A stretch of DNA of 6,425 bases, from assembly GCA_030591745.1 (NCBI GenBank), contig JAUVAM010000241.1, positions 1 to 6,425 on the forward strand, written 5' to 3'. The notes below the pieces were generated by a model, which saw only the letters and a list, made by a program, of their open reading frames with translations, had not been told where the DNA came from and made no database searches. Shown in pieces: positions 6,403-6,425 of the stretch. The DNA is from Deltaproteobacteria bacterium. GTDB lineage: Bacteria; Myxococcota; B64-G9. How positions within the stretch are numbered: the first letter of the stretch is position 1; each line of letters starts with the position of its first letter. The translations under genes and the position numbers were made by a program.

Positions 6403-6425
6403 TTCGTCGGGAGAGACAAAAAGTA

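Overview
The window holds two protein-coding genes that meet tail to tail and fill essentially all 6425 bases. I see no RNA gene, mobile element, CRISPR array or attachment site.

Bases 1-3114 (+ strand) are most of a ygfK-type gene, running in from upstream of the window. Its product is a large soluble iron-sulfur flavoprotein. It has an N-terminal dihydroorotate/dihydropyrimidine-dehydrogenase-like barrel, a central glutamate-synthase-small-subunit-like module (Fe-S, FAD, NADPH) and a C-terminal double-cluster ferredoxin region. Databases call this family 'putative selenate reductase subunit YgfK'. In characterised genomes it sits with selenium-dependent molybdenum hydroxylase and purine-degradation genes, so an electron-transfer role in anaerobic purine or other heterocycle metabolism is at least as likely.

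Bases 3115-6387 (- strand) encode a 1090-residue secreted lipoprotein. In order it has a lipobox signal peptide, three exact 21-residue-period cysteine repeats, and a long Cys/Asp-rich array with nine MopE-type 'CDGxDNDCDGxxDE' cores. A seven-bladed-looking beta-propeller and a small beta-sandwich-like C-terminal domain follow. The protein is probably displayed on the cell surface. Its ligand is unknown; calcium or another metal is plausible for the Asp-rich cores.

The combination suggests a Gram-negative bacterium of the Myxococcota/Bradymonadota/former Deltaproteobacteria kind. MopE-repeat, Cys-rich lipoproteins are abundant there, and YgfK points to an anaerobic or facultative metabolism. 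The base composition is GC-rich throughout, and neither gene looks foreign relative to the other. This placement is inference from gene content, not a phylogenetic result.

The two genes show no functional link. They are convergent, and their stop codons touch with zero bases between them. The only non-coding DNA is the 38-base leader of the lipoprotein gene at 6388-6425, which contains its ribosome binding site. The points most worth following are the permuted DPD-like architecture of YgfK, the mosaic layout and super-repeat of the lipoprotein, and its unusual cysteine clusters.
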